Of a stretch of DNA of 64,000 bases, positions 38,812-48,171 are shown one piece after another. Under the pieces are notes generated by a model. That model worked only from the letters and a program-made list of their open reading frames with translations. It searched no databases and was not told the origin of the DNA. The stretch spans positions 2,320,501 through 2,384,500 of the forward strand of contig NZ_CP119967.1 in the NCBI RefSeq assembly GCF_029543085.1, written 5' to 3'. Within the stretch, counting starts at the first letter, position 1. Each line of letters begins with the position of its first letter. The DNA is from Pseudomonas sp. A34-9 (GTDB lineage: Bacteria; Pseudomonadota; Gammaproteobacteria; Pseudomonadales; Pseudomonadaceae). The translations under genes and the position numbers were made by a program.

Positions 38812-39258
38812 ATGTCACTGACGATCGGTATTTCAAATCCCGGTGCTGTCACCATTGGCGGTAAGACCGCAGCGACGATCAATGCAATAAATGAAGCCGA
38901 AGCGCAGGCCTCCGCGGAGGCGCTGGGCACCGAGAAAGAAGAGAGTAATCAAGTCAGAACCGGTGGTCCCGCGCAGGAAGAGAGTAAGACTGAAAGCAGC
39001 GACAATCTCAGCATTACCGTCAAGATGCTGCTCAAGCGCATGCGGGAATTGCAAAAGCAATTGCAGGAGCAGCAACAGCAACTCGCTGCCGCGCAGGCTG
39101 CGAGCTATCCGACGCCTGAGGCCAAATCGCAGGCGGTCATGTCGATTCAAGGGCAGATCGCGCAAACCAGCGGCGAAATGATGGAGGTCTCGGCGGCGCT
39201 GCTGAAAGAGATGTCCCAGGGTTCCACCAGCGGTAACCTGGTCAGCACCACGGTATAA
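38812..39258 (+). CDS. hypothetical protein with a coiled coil
   Basis: This 148-residue protein has a Ser/Thr/Gly-rich N-terminus (LTIGISNPGAVTIGGKTAAT), an acidic middle, and a strong coiled coil at about residues 70-100 (KRMRELQKQLQEQQQQLAAA). A Gln/Ser-rich helical end follows. There is no signal peptide or lipobox. AGGGAGTTCAC precedes the ATG, and codon use is typical of the core genome, so the gene is probably real. I do not recognise a function; it stands alone between ansB and the ribose operon. Confidence 0.72.
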   Translation: MSLTIGISNPGAVTIGGKTAATINAINEAEAQASAEALGTEKEESNQVRTGGPAQEESKTESSDNLSITVKMLLKRMRELQKQLQEQQQQLAAAQAASYPTPEAKSQAVMSIQGQIAQTSGEMMEVSAALLKEMSQGSTSGNLVSTTV

Positions 39259-39315
39259 ATAGCGACGGGGACGGATCGGCAGATTCGCCCTACAACAAAT
39301 GACGATTTCTGATTG

Positions 39316-39366
39316 TTGACAAATGTCGGCGGGATTCGCATAGTTCGGTCTACGCAAACGTTTGCG
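39316..39366 (+). promoter_or_regulatory. ribose-operon promoter and RbsR-type operator
   Basis: TTGACA (39316-39321), a 17-bp spacer and CATAGT (39339-39344) form the promoter. A perfect 14-bp palindrome CGCAAACGTTTGCG at 39353-39366 lies over and just past the expected start site. This is the LacI/GalR-family operator type (central CG), suiting repression by RbsR encoded in the operon and release by ribose. Confidence 0.85.
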
Positions 39367-39461
39367 CGGCTTTCACGGCGCTGTATGGCCCGGGAAGAAC
39401 GCCAAGTAGCTTACGCCAGCGCGAGCGTTGCTCACAATAATCATAAGATCGGAGTGAACCC

Positions 39462-40418
39462 ATGAAGCTGCCATTCGCTGGACGTCTTCTTGCTGTCGCT
39501 ATGCTGGCTGCCACAGCCGCCGCACTACCTGTCTCTTCGGCATTCGCCGAATCTGCCGAGAAACCCAAAGTCGCGCTGGTCATGAAGTCACTGGCCAACG
39601 AATTCTTCCTGACCATGGAAGACGGCGCCAAGGCCTACCAGAAAGAACACTCCGCCGATTTCGACCTGATCTCCAATGGCATCAAGGACGAAACGGATAC
39701 TGCCGGTCAGACTCGCATCGTCGAGCAGATGATCCTGGCCAAGGTCAATGCACTGGTCATCGCCCCATCTGACTCCAAGGCCATGGTGCCGGTCATCAAG
39801 AAAGCCGTCGATGCCGGCATCACCGTGATCAACATCGACAATCAGCTCGATCCGGCCGTCGTCAAAAGCAAAAACATCAGCGTGCCCTTCGTAGGCCCGG
39901 ACAACCGTAAGGGCGCGCGCCTGGTCGGTGAATACCTGGCCAAGCAGCTCAAGGCCGGTGACGAAGTCGGCATCATTGAAGGTGTGTCCACGACCACCAA
40001 CGCCCAGCAACGTACCGCTGGCTTCAAGGATGCGATGGACGCTGCGCAGATCAAGATCGTTTCCCTGCAATCCGGTGACTGGGAGATCGACAAGGGCAAC
40101 AAGGTTGCCGCGTCGATTCTCAGCGAATACCCGGACGTCAAGGCGCTGCTGGCCGGCAACGACAGCATGGCCGTCGGCGCCGTTTCCGCAGTACGTGCCG
40201 CAGGCAAAGCTGGCCAGGTACAGGTCGTCGGTTACGACAACATCAATGCCATCAAGCCAATGTTGAAGGACGGCCGCGTGTTGGCCACGGCTGACCAGTT
40301 CGCTGCCAAACAAGCGGTGTTTGGCATCGAAACCGCGCTGAAAATCATCAAGGGCGAGAAAGTCGACAGCGGCGCCAATGGCGTGATCGAAACACCGGTC
40401 GAGCTGGTCACCCAGTAA
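39462..40418 (+). CDS. rbsB: ribose ABC transporter substrate-binding protein
   Basis: This 318-residue periplasmic binding protein has a signal peptide (about residues 1-29, ending SSAFAES) and the sugar-binding type 1 fold. Its family segments include KVALVMKSLANEFFLTMEDGA, VNALVIAPSDSKAMVP and DVKALLAGNDSMAVGA. It captures ribose and delivers it to RbsC. It is the first gene of rbsBACRKD-nucleoside hydrolase, downstream of the RbsR-type operator. A 95-nt leader precedes it. Confidence 0.93.
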   Translation: MKLPFAGRLLAVAMLAATAAALPVSSAFAESAEKPKVALVMKSLANEFFLTMEDGAKAYQKEHSADFDLISNGIKDETDTAGQTRIVEQMILAKVNALVIAPSDSKAMVPVIKKAVDAGITVINIDNQLDPAVVKSKNISVPFVGPDNRKGARLVGEYLAKQLKAGDEVGIIEGVSTTTNAQQRTAGFKDAMDAAQIKIVSLQSGDWEIDKGNKVAASILSEYPDVKALLAGNDSMAVGAVSAVRAAGKAGQVQVVGYDNINAIKPMLKDGRVLATADQFAAKQAVFGIETALKIIKGEKVDSGANGVIETPVELVTQ

Positions 40419-40474
40419 GTCTTCTGGCGATACAACGGCGCTCGTCCGTCCGGGCGAGCGCATGGAGAGTTTTT

Positions 40475-42028
40475 ATGTCAGTTTCCGCCCCGAACGCTGT
40501 CCTCTCGGTCAGCGGTATCGGTAAGACCTATGCGCAACCGGTGCTTACCGGCATCGACTTGACGCTGATGCGCGGTGAAGTGCTGGCGCTGACCGGCGAG
40601 AATGGTGCCGGCAAAAGCACCCTGTCGAAGATCATTGGCGGACTGGTCACTCCGACCACCGGCCAGATGCAATTCCACGGCAAGGACTATCGTCCGGGCA
40701 GTCGTACCCAGGCGGAAGAGCTCGGCGTGCGTATGGTCATGCAAGAACTCAATCTGTTGCCGACACTGTCGGTCGCGGAAAACCTGTTTCTCGACAATTT
40801 GCCAAGCAATGGCGGCTGGATCAGCCGCAAGCAATTGCGCAAGGCCGCTATCGAAGCCATGGCGCAAGTCGGCCTCGACGCGATTGATCCGGATACGCTG
40901 GTCGGCGAGTTGGGAATCGGCCACCAGCAAATGGTCGAAATCGCCCGCAACCTGATTGGCGATTGCCACGTGCTGATTCTCGATGAGCCGACCGCGATGC
41001 TGACCGCACGTGAAGTCGAAATGCTCTTTGAGCAGATCACCCGGTTGCAGGCACGCGGCGTCTCGATCATCTACATTTCCCACCGCCTCGAAGAACTCGC
41101 CCGAGTGGCACAGCGCATTGCCGTGCTGCGTGACGGCAATCTGGTCTGCGTCGAGCCGATGGCCAATTACAACAGCGAGCAACTGGTGACGCTGATGGTC
41201 GGTCGTGAGCTGGGCGAGCACATCGACATGGGCCCGCGCAAGATCGGTGCCCCTGCACTGACGATCAATGGCCTGACCCGCTCCGACAAAGTGCGCGACG
41301 TTTCATTCGAGGTACGCGCCGGGGAGATCTTCGGGATTTCCGGATTGATCGGGGCAGGGCGCACGGAACTGCTGCGGCTGATCTTCGGCGCGGATGTCGC
41401 CGACAGCGGCACCATTGCACTCGGCTCGCCAGCCAAAGTGGTCAGTGTGCGCTCGCCAGTCGATGCGGTGCGCAATGGCATCGCGCTGATCACTGAAGAC
41501 CGTAAAGGTGAGGGCCTTCTGCTCAGTCAATCGATCAGTGCCAACATCGCGCTCGGCAACATGCCGGAAATTTCCAGTGGCGGTGTCGTCAACAACGGCG
41601 ACGAAATCGCTTTGGCGCAGCGTCAGATTGACGCCATGCGTATCCGCAGTTCGAGCCCGACACAATTGGTCTCCGAGCTGTCCGGTGGCAACCAGCAGAA
41701 GGTCGTGATTGGCCGCTGGCTGGAACGTGATTGTTCGGTGCTGCTGTTCGACGAGCCGACCCGTGGCATCGACGTCGGCGCCAAGTTTGACATTTATGCC
41801 CTGCTCGGCGAACTGACGCGCCAGGGCAAAGCGCTGGTGGTGGTGTCCAGTGACCTGCGTGAGCTGATGCTGATCTGCGACCGGATCGGCGTGCTGTCGG
41901 CAGGGCGGCTGATTGACACCTTCGAGCGCGACAGCTGGACCCAGGATGACTTGCTTGCCGCCGCGTTCGCCGGCTACCAAAAACGTGATGCGTTGCTCAA
42001 CGAAGCGGCGCCTAGGGATCTCCCATGA
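40475..42028 (+). CDS. rbsA: ribose ABC transporter ATP-binding protein
   Basis: This 517-residue cytoplasmic ATPase has two ABC domains. The first has Walker A GENGAGKST and signature LGIGHQQMVEIAR. The second has a degenerate Walker A GLIGAGRTE and signature LSGGNQQKVVIGRWL, with Walker B VLLFDEPTRGIDVG. This asymmetry is normal for sugar transporters of the RbsA/MglA class. Its TGA overlaps the rbsC start, so translation is coupled. Confidence 0.95.
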   Translation: MSVSAPNAVLSVSGIGKTYAQPVLTGIDLTLMRGEVLALTGENGAGKSTLSKIIGGLVTPTTGQMQFHGKDYRPGSRTQAEELGVRMVMQELNLLPTLSVAENLFLDNLPSNGGWISRKQLRKAAIEAMAQVGLDAIDPDTLVGELGIGHQQMVEIARNLIGDCHVLILDEPTAMLTAREVEMLFEQITRLQARGVSIIYISHRLEELARVAQRIAVLRDGNLVCVEPMANYNSEQLVTLMVGRELGEHIDMGPRKIGAPALTINGLTRSDKVRDVSFEVRAGEIFGISGLIGAGRTELLRLIFGADVADSGTIALGSPAKVVSVRSPVDAVRNGIALITEDRKGEGLLLSQSISANIALGNMPEISSGGVVNNGDEIALAQRQIDAMRIRSSSPTQLVSELSGGNQQKVVIGRWLERDCSVLLFDEPTRGIDVGAKFDIYALLGELTRQGKALVVVSSDLRELMLICDRIGVLSAGRLIDTFERDSWTQDDLLAAAFAGYQKRDALLNEAAPRDLP

Positions 42029-43002
42029 AAACTGCATCTCCTGCCGGCAAACGTAGTGGCAACTTCTACGGTCTGGGCACTTATCTGGGCCTGGCCGGTG
42101 CCTTGCTGGCGATGATTGCGCTGTTCTCGGTCTTGAGCAGCCACTTTTTGTCCTATAACACCTTCAGTACGCTGGCCAACCAGATTCCTGATCTGATGGT
42201 GCTGGCGGTCGGCATGACTTTCGTTCTGATCATCGGCGGCATCGACCTTTCGGTGGGCTCGGTGCTGGCACTTGCCGCTTCGACCGTCAGCGTCGCCATT
42301 CTCGGCTGGGGCTGGGGCGTGTTGCCGTCGGCGTTGCTGGGTATGGCTGTGGCGGCACTGGCCGGTACCGTCACCGGTTCTATCACGGTGGCCTGGCGGA
42401 TTCCATCGTTCATCGTCTCCCTGGGCGTGCTGGAAATGGCTCGGGGCCTGGCGTATCAGATGACCGGATCGCGCACCGCGTACATCGGTGATTCGTTCGC
42501 CTGGCTGTCGAATCCGATCGCGTTTGGCATCTCGCCATCGTTCATTATTGCCTTGCTGGTGATCATCATTGCCCAGGCGGTTCTGACCCGCACCGTGTTT
42601 GGTCGCTACCTGATCGGCATCGGCACCAACGAAGAGGCGGTGCGGCTCGCGGGGATCAATCCGAAACCCTACAAGATTCTGGTGTTCAGCCTGATGGGCC
42701 TGCTAGCCGGTATCGCTGCGCTGTTTCAGATTTCCCGTCTGGAAGCTGCCGACCCGAATGCCGGTTCCGGTCTGGAGTTGCAAGTGATCGCGGCTGTGGT
42801 CATTGGCGGCACCAGTCTGATGGGCGGGCGCGGTTCGGTGATCAGCACGTTCTTTGGTGTGTTGATTATCTCGGTACTGGCGGCGGGTCTGGCGCAGATC
42901 GGTGCAACCGAGCCGACCAAACGCATTATCACCGGTGCGGTGATTGTGATCGCGGTGGTGCTTGATACTTATCGCAGTCAGCGCGCCAGTCGCCGGGGCT
43001 AA
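42025..43002 (+). CDS. rbsC: ribose ABC transporter permease
   Basis: This 325-residue inner-membrane permease of the BPD_transp_2 family has about eight to ten hydrophobic helices. It includes the family segments MTFVLIIGGIDLSVGSVLAL and GTSLMGGRGSVISTFFGVLI. It forms the ribose channel, driven by RbsA. It overlaps rbsA by 4 nt and is followed by rbsR after 3 nt. Confidence 0.94.
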   Translation: MKTASPAGKRSGNFYGLGTYLGLAGALLAMIALFSVLSSHFLSYNTFSTLANQIPDLMVLAVGMTFVLIIGGIDLSVGSVLALAASTVSVAILGWGWGVLPSALLGMAVAALAGTVTGSITVAWRIPSFIVSLGVLEMARGLAYQMTGSRTAYIGDSFAWLSNPIAFGISPSFIIALLVIIIAQAVLTRTVFGRYLIGIGTNEEAVRLAGINPKPYKILVFSLMGLLAGIAALFQISRLEAADPNAGSGLELQVIAAVVIGGTSLMGGRGSVISTFFGVLIISVLAAGLAQIGATEPTKRIITGAVIVIAVVLDTYRSQRASRRG

Positions 43003-43005
43003 GAC

Positions 43006-44025
43006 ATGGCAACGATCAAGGACGTGGCAGCTCTTGCAGGGATTTCCTACACGACGGTGTCGCACGTGGTGAACAACACCCGACCTGTCAGTCAGGAGGT
43101 GCGGCTGAAAGTCGAGGCGGCGATCAAGAGCCTCGACTATGTGCCGAGTGCGGTAGCGCGCTCGCTGAAGGCCAAGACCACTGCAACCATTGGCCTGCTG
43201 GTGCCGAACAGTCTCAACCCGTACTTTGCGGAATTGGCCCGGGGCATCGAGGATTATTGCGAGCGTAACGGCTACTGCGTGATCCTCTGTAACTCCGACG
43301 ACAATCCCGAAAAGCAGCGCAGCTATCTGCGTGTGTTGCTGGAGAAGCGCATCGACGGTTTGATCGTCGCTTCCGCTGGCGGTGACAGCGGTTTGGCGCA
43401 GGGGCTGGCGGGCGTGAAAACGCCGATGGTCATTGTCGACCGTGGTCTGGACGGTGTCGATGCGGATCTTGTGCGCATCGACCACGAATATGGCGCTTAC
43501 CTGGCAACCCGGCACTTGCTGGAATTGGGTCACCGCGACATTGCCACTATCGGCGGTCCGGCCAGTACCAGCGTGGCGCAGATGCGTCTGGCCGGATATT
43601 GCCGAGCGCTGAAAGAGGCGGGCATAGAAGTCCGACCGGAGCGCATGCTGGAAAGTGATTTCACCAGTACGGGTGGATACAGCGCAGCGGCGATTCTGCT
43701 TGAGGGGAATCCGCCGAGCGCGATCTTTGCCGGTAACGACATGATTGGTATCGGCGTGCTGCGTGCCGCGGCAGAGCGCAATGTTCGCGTGCCGAGCGAG
43801 TTGTCGGTGATCGGTTTCGACGATATCCAGATGAGCCGTTACGTGTATCCGGCACTCACCACCGTGGGGCAGTCGATCCTGCAGTTGGGCGAGATGGCGG
43901 CCGAAGTCCTGCTGCGAAGGATCGCTACGCCGAATCTGGGCACTGATCAGCGGATCGTGACTCCGAGTATTGTGTTGCGCGAATCGACCGCACCGTTGTC
44001 CGGCGTGTTCACTGAATATCGCTGA
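43006..44025 (+). CDS. rbsR: ribose operon repressor, LacI family
   Basis: This 339-residue regulator has the LacI helix-turn-helix at the N-terminus (ATIKDVAALAGISYTTVSHV, then a hinge helix around SAVARSLKAKTT) and a periplasmic-binding-like ribose domain (LVPNSLNPYFAELARGIEDY; VIGFDDIQMSRYVYPALTTV). Encoded inside the operon, it should bind the palindrome at 39353-39366 and release it when ribose is bound. This is the pseudomonad order; in E. coli the gene is at the end. Confidence 0.93.
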   Translation: MATIKDVAALAGISYTTVSHVVNNTRPVSQEVRLKVEAAIKSLDYVPSAVARSLKAKTTATIGLLVPNSLNPYFAELARGIEDYCERNGYCVILCNSDDNPEKQRSYLRVLLEKRIDGLIVASAGGDSGLAQGLAGVKTPMVIVDRGLDGVDADLVRIDHEYGAYLATRHLLELGHRDIATIGGPASTSVAQMRLAGYCRALKEAGIEVRPERMLESDFTSTGGYSAAAILLEGNPPSAIFAGNDMIGIGVLRAAAERNVRVPSELSVIGFDDIQMSRYVYPALTTVGQSILQLGEMAAEVLLRRIATPNLGTDQRIVTPSIVLRESTAPLSGVFTEYR

Positions 44026-44049
44026 AACCGAATTGACGAGTAATGATGT

Positions 44050-44967
44050 ATGCCAGCAAATGTAGTGGTAATAGGCAGCCTGAACATGGATCTGGTGACC
44101 CGGGCGCCGCGGCTGCCCGTCGGCGGTGAAACGCTGATCGGTCATTCGTTTGCCACGGTTTCCGGCGGCAAGGGTGCCAATCAGGCGGTGGCGGCCGCGC
44201 GTTTGGGTGCGCAGGTCGCGATGGTCGGTTGCGTTGGCAATGACGACTATGGCGTGCAATTACGCAACGCCTTGTTGGCCGAACAGATCGATTGCCAGGC
44301 AGTGAGCGCCGTCGATGACTCCAGTGGTGTGGCGCTGATCGTGGTCGATGACAACAGTCAGAACGCCATTGTCATCGTCGCTGGCGCCAACGGCGCAATG
44401 ACCCCCGCAGTGATCGACCGTTTCGATGCGGTTCTGCAAGCCGCAGAGGTGATCATCTGCCAGCTCGAAATTCCCGATGCCACGGTGGGACATGCGCTCA
44501 AGCGTGCGCGTGCGCTGGGTAAAATCGTCATCCTCAATCCGGCGCCGGCCAGTCGCCCGCTGCCGGCAGACTGGTTTGCCGCAATCGACTATCTGATTCC
44601 CAACGAGAGTGAAGCGAGCGCATTGAGCGGGTTGCCGGTGGACTCGCTGGAAACCGCCGAACGTGCAGCCAGCCATCTGATCGGTATGGGGGCGGGCAAA
44701 GTCATCATTACTCTCGGTGCTCAAGGGTCGCTGTTCGCCAATGGCGAAAGTTTTGAGCATTTCCCGGCGCCGAAGGTGAAGGCTGTCGACACCACGGCGG
44801 CAGGGGACACCTTCGTCGGTGGTTTCGCCGCCGCGTTGGCCAATGGCAAATCCGAGGCCGAGGCGATTCGCTTTGGTCAGATTGCCGCTGCGCTGTCGGT
44901 TACCCGCGCCGGTGCTCAGCCTTCGATTCCAACCCTGTCCGACGTAAAGGCCTTTAAACCCGCATGA
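44050..44967 (+). CDS. rbsK: ribokinase
   Basis: This 305-residue PfkB-family kinase phosphorylates ribose to ribose-5-phosphate. The N-terminal signature [26 protein letters not shown], the Gly-rich [16 protein letters not shown], and the catalytic-Asp motif [15 protein letters not shown] are all present. It overlaps rbsD by 4 nt (ATGA). With RbsD it commits transported ribose to the pentose-phosphate pathway. Confidence 0.95.
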   Translation: MPANVVVIGSLNMDLVTRAPRLPVGGETLIGHSFATVSGGKGANQAVAAARLGAQVAMVGCVGNDDYGVQLRNALLAEQIDCQAVSAVDDSSGVALIVVDDNSQNAIVIVAGANGAMTPAVIDRFDAVLQAAEVIICQLEIPDATVGHALKRARALGKIVILNPAPASRPLPADWFAAIDYLIPNESEASALSGLPVDSLETAERAASHLIGMGAGKVIITLGAQGSLFANGESFEHFPAPKVKAVDTTAAGDTFVGGFAAALANGKSEAEAIRFGQIAAALSVTRAGAQPSIPTLSDVKAFKPA

Positions 44968-45368
44968 AAAAGACTCCTCTGCTCAATGTTGCCCTGTCAC
45001 GACTGATTGCATCTTTGGGGCACGGCGACATGGTCGTCATCGGTGACGCCGGGTTGCCGGTGCCGCCGGGTGTCGAGTTGATTGATCTGGCGCTGACCCA
45101 CGGCGTCCCGGATTTCATCAGCACCCTGAAGGTCGTGCTCAGCGAGATGCAGGTGGAAAGCCATGCACTGGCCAAAGAAATCTTCGACAAGCAACCGACG
45201 GCGCTGAATACGCTGGACGAGTTGAATGAAGAGGGCGCTCTGGGCCGTCGCGATCTGCTCAGTCACGAGCAATTCAAAGTTCTCAGCCGACAGGCTCGGG
45301 CGATTGTTCGTACAGGTGAATGCCAACCCTACTGCAACATCGTTCTGGTCGCCGGGGTTACGTTCTGA
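44964..45368 (+). CDS. rbsD: D-ribose pyranase
   Basis: This 134-residue decameric enzyme interconverts the beta-pyranose and beta-furanose forms of ribose, supplying the form that ribokinase uses. The catalytic His is in the family start [34 protein letters not shown]. The end [16 protein letters not shown] is also typical. Start overlap with rbsK indicates coupled translation. Confidence 0.94.
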   Translation: MKKTPLLNVALSRLIASLGHGDMVVIGDAGLPVPPGVELIDLALTHGVPDFISTLKVVLSEMQVESHALAKEIFDKQPTALNTLDELNEEGALGRRDLLSHEQFKVLSRQARAIVRTGECQPYCNIVLVAGVTF

Positions 45369-45399
45369 TTTTCGATTCCACATGCACAAGGAATGCGCC

Positions 45400-46428
45400 A
45401 TGCAACGCTATGCTCAGAAACTGTATCAAATCATCCGGAGCCTGCTGCTTTTGTCCGTAATAACTGCGACCGGCGCTCAGGCGGCGGAGAAAATCGACCT
45501 GATTATCGACACCGACCCGGGTGCCGACGATGTGGTTGCCTTGCTGTTCGCCCTGGCCTCGCCGGACGAGCTGAACATTCGCGCGCTGACCACCGTGGCC
45601 GGCAATGTGCGCCTCGACAAGACTTCACGTAACGCACGACTCGCTCGCGAGTGGGCTGGACGCGAAGATGTACCGGTTTACGCCGGTGCGCCGAAGCCGC
45701 TGATGCGCACGCCGATCTACGCCGAGAACATCCATGGCAAGGAAGGCCTGTCGGGTGTCGCCGTGCACGAACCGAAAAAGGGGCTGGCTGAAGGCAATGC
45801 CGTCAACTACCTGATCGACACGCTGAAAAAAGCCAAGCCGCACAGCATCACCATTGCCATGCTCGGTCCGCAGACCAACCTGGCGCTGGCGCTGATCCAG
45901 GAGCCGGAAATTGTTCAGGGCATCAAGGAAGTGGTGATCATGGGCGGTGCGCACTTCAACGGCGGCAACATCACGCCGGTGGCCGAATTTAACCTGTTTG
46001 CTGACCCGCAAGCGGCTGAAGTGGTCCTGAAAAGCGGCGTGAAACTGACCTACCTGCCGCTGGACGTGACCCACAAGATTCTCACCAGTGACGCGCGCCT
46101 GAAACAGATCGCAGCACTGAACAACAACGCCAGCAAGATTGTCGGTGACATCCTCAACGAGTACATCAAAGGCGACATGGAACACTACGGTATTCCGGGT
46201 GGCCCGGTGCATGACGCTACCGTTGTGGCTTATCTGCTCAAGCCGGAACTGTTCACCGGTCGTTCGGTGAATGTTGTGGTGGATAGTCGTGAAGGGCCGA
46301 CTTTTGGTCAGACCATCGTCGATTGGTACGACGGCCTGAAGGCGCCTAAAAATGCGTTCTGGGTGGAAAATGGCGACGCGCAAGGCTTCTTTGACTTGCT
46401 GACCGAGCGTCTGAAACGCTTGAAGTAA
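45400..46428 (+). CDS. exported inosine/uridine-preferring nucleoside hydrolase
   Basis: This 342-residue nucleoside hydrolase cleaves the N-glycosidic bond of ribonucleosides to base and ribose. The Ca-binding signature is IIDTDPGADDVVALLFAL, at the start of the mature protein, and MGGAHFNGGNITPVAEFN lies in the core. A signal peptide (about residues 1-29, ending TGAQAA) puts it in the periplasm. The ATG at 45400 follows AAGGAATGCGCC. It is the last gene of the ribose operon, so periplasmic ribose release would feed RbsBAC. A terminator follows. Confidence 0.9.
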   Translation: MQRYAQKLYQIIRSLLLLSVITATGAQAAEKIDLIIDTDPGADDVVALLFALASPDELNIRALTTVAGNVRLDKTSRNARLAREWAGREDVPVYAGAPKPLMRTPIYAENIHGKEGLSGVAVHEPKKGLAEGNAVNYLIDTLKKAKPHSITIAMLGPQTNLALALIQEPEIVQGIKEVVIMGGAHFNGGNITPVAEFNLFADPQAAEVVLKSGVKLTYLPLDVTHKILTSDARLKQIAALNNNASKIVGDILNEYIKGDMEHYGIPGGPVHDATVVAYLLKPELFTGRSVNVVVDSREGPTFGQTIVDWYDGLKAPKNAFWVENGDAQGFFDLLTERLKRLK

Positions 46429-46433
46429 GGCTG

Positions 46434-46463
46434 AAACCCGCAGGTGCCAATCTGCGGGTTTTT
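46434..46463. terminator. terminator of the ribose operon
   Basis: aaacccgca (46434-46442) pairs with tgcgggttt (46453-46461), followed by ttt. It lies just before the end of the convergent small gene. Confidence 0.85.
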
Positions 46464-46773
46464 ATTCTCTCTCGGTATCATGTGCGACCTTGTGGTCATG
46501 CTGATACCGCTCGAACACTTGAGCGATAAACGTTTGTGCGCCCTGTGTTCCCATCGTCTTGACCAGCAGGTCTATGCTGATCAACGCCAGCTCCTCCGGA
46601 CTGCCCGGGCTATATGAGCTGTGCCCCTTCGGCCACAGGACTCTGATGTCGGCGGTGATGCTTACGGTGCTCATGAGTGCGCTCGAAAAGTCGGGAATGT
46701 ATGGCAGCGAGTTAACCATTTTGTCGGGCGTTTGGCACTGCGACTTAGGCATGGACGGAGCGCTATGCGACAC
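46462..46773 (-). CDS. hypothetical protein
   Basis: A frame of up to 103 residues from a GTG, with possible later starts at M8 (46752), M19 and M34 (MSTVSITADIRVLWPKG). It shows a folded-looking core (SPEELALISIDLLVKTMGTQGAQTFIAQVFERYQHDHK) with reasonable codon use. No ribosome site stands out, so the start is uncertain. I do not recognise a family. It converges on the ribose operon and diverges from the next gene, 32 bp away. Confidence 0.5.
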   Translation of the reverse strand: MSHSAPSMPKSQCQTPDKMVNSLPYIPDFSSALMSTVSITADIRVLWPKGHSSYSPGSPEELALISIDLLVKTMGTQGAQTFIAQVFERYQHDHKVAHDTERE

Positions 46774-46805
46774 TTGGTCTTTTAAGGCTTTCCAAGGATC
46801 GTGCT

Positions 46806-47111
46806 GTGCAGATCGATTTGAACACCCCTGACGGGCTCACGCTCGACGCAGTGCGCCGGTTGCTCGCTTCGGCCAGTGATGACGAACACACGCAACTGCG
46901 CGTGACCAAGGGCGGGATCGCTTACATTTCTTCCGGCGTTACCGGTGGGCAGGATATCGACGGTTTGCTGTTTCGCCTGGAAACCTGGGCCAAGGGTTCA
47001 GGGTACGTGGGCAATGTCGCGGCCAGCGACGAGGTGTGGGTGATGCAGATTTTCAATGCCCTGAAAGACAACTGGCCGAATCCGCCGTATGACTACATCG
47101 ACGTTTACTGA
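46806..47111 (+). CDS. conserved hypothetical protein
   Basis: This 101-residue protein starts with GTG. It reads QIDLNTPDGLTLDAVRRLLA, then TQLRVTKGGIAYISSGVTGG and a Trp/Pro-rich end (DNWPNPPYDYIDVY). It has no signal peptide or membrane segment and appears to be a small, folded alpha/beta protein. Core-like codon use supports it as a real gene. I do not recognise a function, and nothing in the neighbourhood suggests one. Confidence 0.68.
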   Translation: MQIDLNTPDGLTLDAVRRLLASASDDEHTQLRVTKGGIAYISSGVTGGQDIDGLLFRLETWAKGSGYVGNVAASDEVWVMQIFNALKDNWPNPPYDYIDVY

Positions 47112-47280
47112 GCGCCGTTAATATTCAGTCACGATTGATTGCTGAAGTGGCGCGTGCCGCTCAGGCACACTCGGCGTTTTTCCGGTCGTGGGGCAGGGTG
47201 ATGGCCTTGGCTGTGAAACCAAACGCCGGAATGGCGGTCGCACGATCTCAGCTTAACCATTTTGAAAACAAGGAGGCTTC

Positions 47281-47598
47281 ATGCCTTTGAAGTTCGCGAC
47301 ACTGGGTGCACTTATGGCCGCTGCCATGTTGGCCGGTTGCAGCACGACCTCCAGCGAGTCGGCAAAGGAATCTGCGGCGACCGAAGCCGGTCACAGCCGC
47401 TGTGAAGCAACGGCGGCGGAGTTCGCCATTGGCAAGAAAGCTTCGCCAGAGTTGTTGGAGCAGGCGCGCACCAAAGCCGGAGCGCAAAATGCCCGCTTCC
47501 TCAAGCCGACCGACATGATCACGCTCGAGTACCGCTCTGATCGCCTGAATCTGAACACTGACACCAATCTGGTGGTCACTCGCGTCAACTGCGGCTGA
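47281..47598 (+). CDS. lipoprotein of the I78 peptidase-inhibitor family
   Basis: This 105-residue protein has a lipobox MLAGCSTT (Cys20), predicting lipid anchoring after signal-peptidase II cleavage. The mature part has the I78-type pattern: RCEATAAEFAIGKKASPELLEQA, then ARFLKPTDMITLEYRSDRLN and a terminal VTRVNCG, with the two Cys likely to form a disulfide. Members inhibit serine proteases of the elastase/subtilisin kind, or are only similar in fold. AAGGAGGC precedes the ATG. Confidence 0.82.
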   Translation: MPLKFATLGALMAAAMLAGCSTTSSESAKESAATEAGHSRCEATAAEFAIGKKASPELLEQARTKAGAQNARFLKPTDMITLEYRSDRLNLNTDTNLVVTRVNCG

Positions 47599-47624
47599 TC
47601 GCTCACCGCTTTTGTTGCAGGCAT

Positions 47625-47656
47625 AAAAAACCCCGTCACATGGACGGGGTTTTTTT
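47625..47656. terminator. bidirectional terminator between the I78 and cold-shock genes
   Basis: aaaaaaccccgtc (47625-47637) pairs with gacggggtttttt (47643-47655) across a 5-nt loop, giving a U tract on both strands. It lies between convergent genes. Confidence 0.92.
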
Positions 47657-47670
47657 AGTGCGCGCAGAAA

Positions 47671-47883
47671 TTACTCTGGGCGAACCTGTGCAGCTTGCAT
47701 ACCCTTTTGGCCTTTCTCAGCCACGAAAGAGACGGTCTGGCCTTCTTTCAGGCTTTTGAAACCGTCGGATTCGATAGCTTTGAAGTGTACGAACAGGTCG
47801 TCACCGCCACCTTGAGGAGTGATGAAGCCGAAGCCTTTTTCATCGTTGAACCACTTAACGGTGCCGGTTTGGCGATTAGACAT
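47671..47883 (-). CDS. cold-shock domain protein
   Basis: This 70-residue OB-fold RNA/DNA-binding protein has both RNP motifs: [11 protein letters not shown] and DDLFVHF. The length and the [17 protein letters not shown] start are those of pseudomonad CspA-type proteins. They act as RNA chaperones, and some copies are not cold-inducible. TTGGAGATACACC precedes the ATG. A -10-like TATGAT (minus strand, 47951-47956) would give a leader of about 60 nt. Which Csp paralogue it is cannot be decided here. Confidence 0.93.
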   Translation of the reverse strand: MSNRQTGTVKWFNDEKGFGFITPQGGGDDLFVHFKAIESDGFKSLKEGQTVSFVAEKGQKGMQAAQVRPE

Positions 47884-48171
47884 GGTGTATCTCCAAGAAA
47901 CATATATTTTTCAGTACTGTGCTGCTCAGGCCAACTGGGCACACCCGGGTATCATAGTCGAAATGTTCGCTTTGGTAGCCCCCCGGACGTGCTGTTTGCC
48001 AATCGGTCGTGTTTTCTTTACTGCCTGATTCCGCTGGAAGCCCCGGTTTACAAGGCTTTTGGCAGAACGTAAAGACAATAAAAAAACCTGTAAAACCTGC
48101 ATAAATCGTCTGAAAAGGCTCAAAATCAGCCCGTTTCAGGGGCGCTGAGCCGACTCAAAAGGTTTTTTCGA

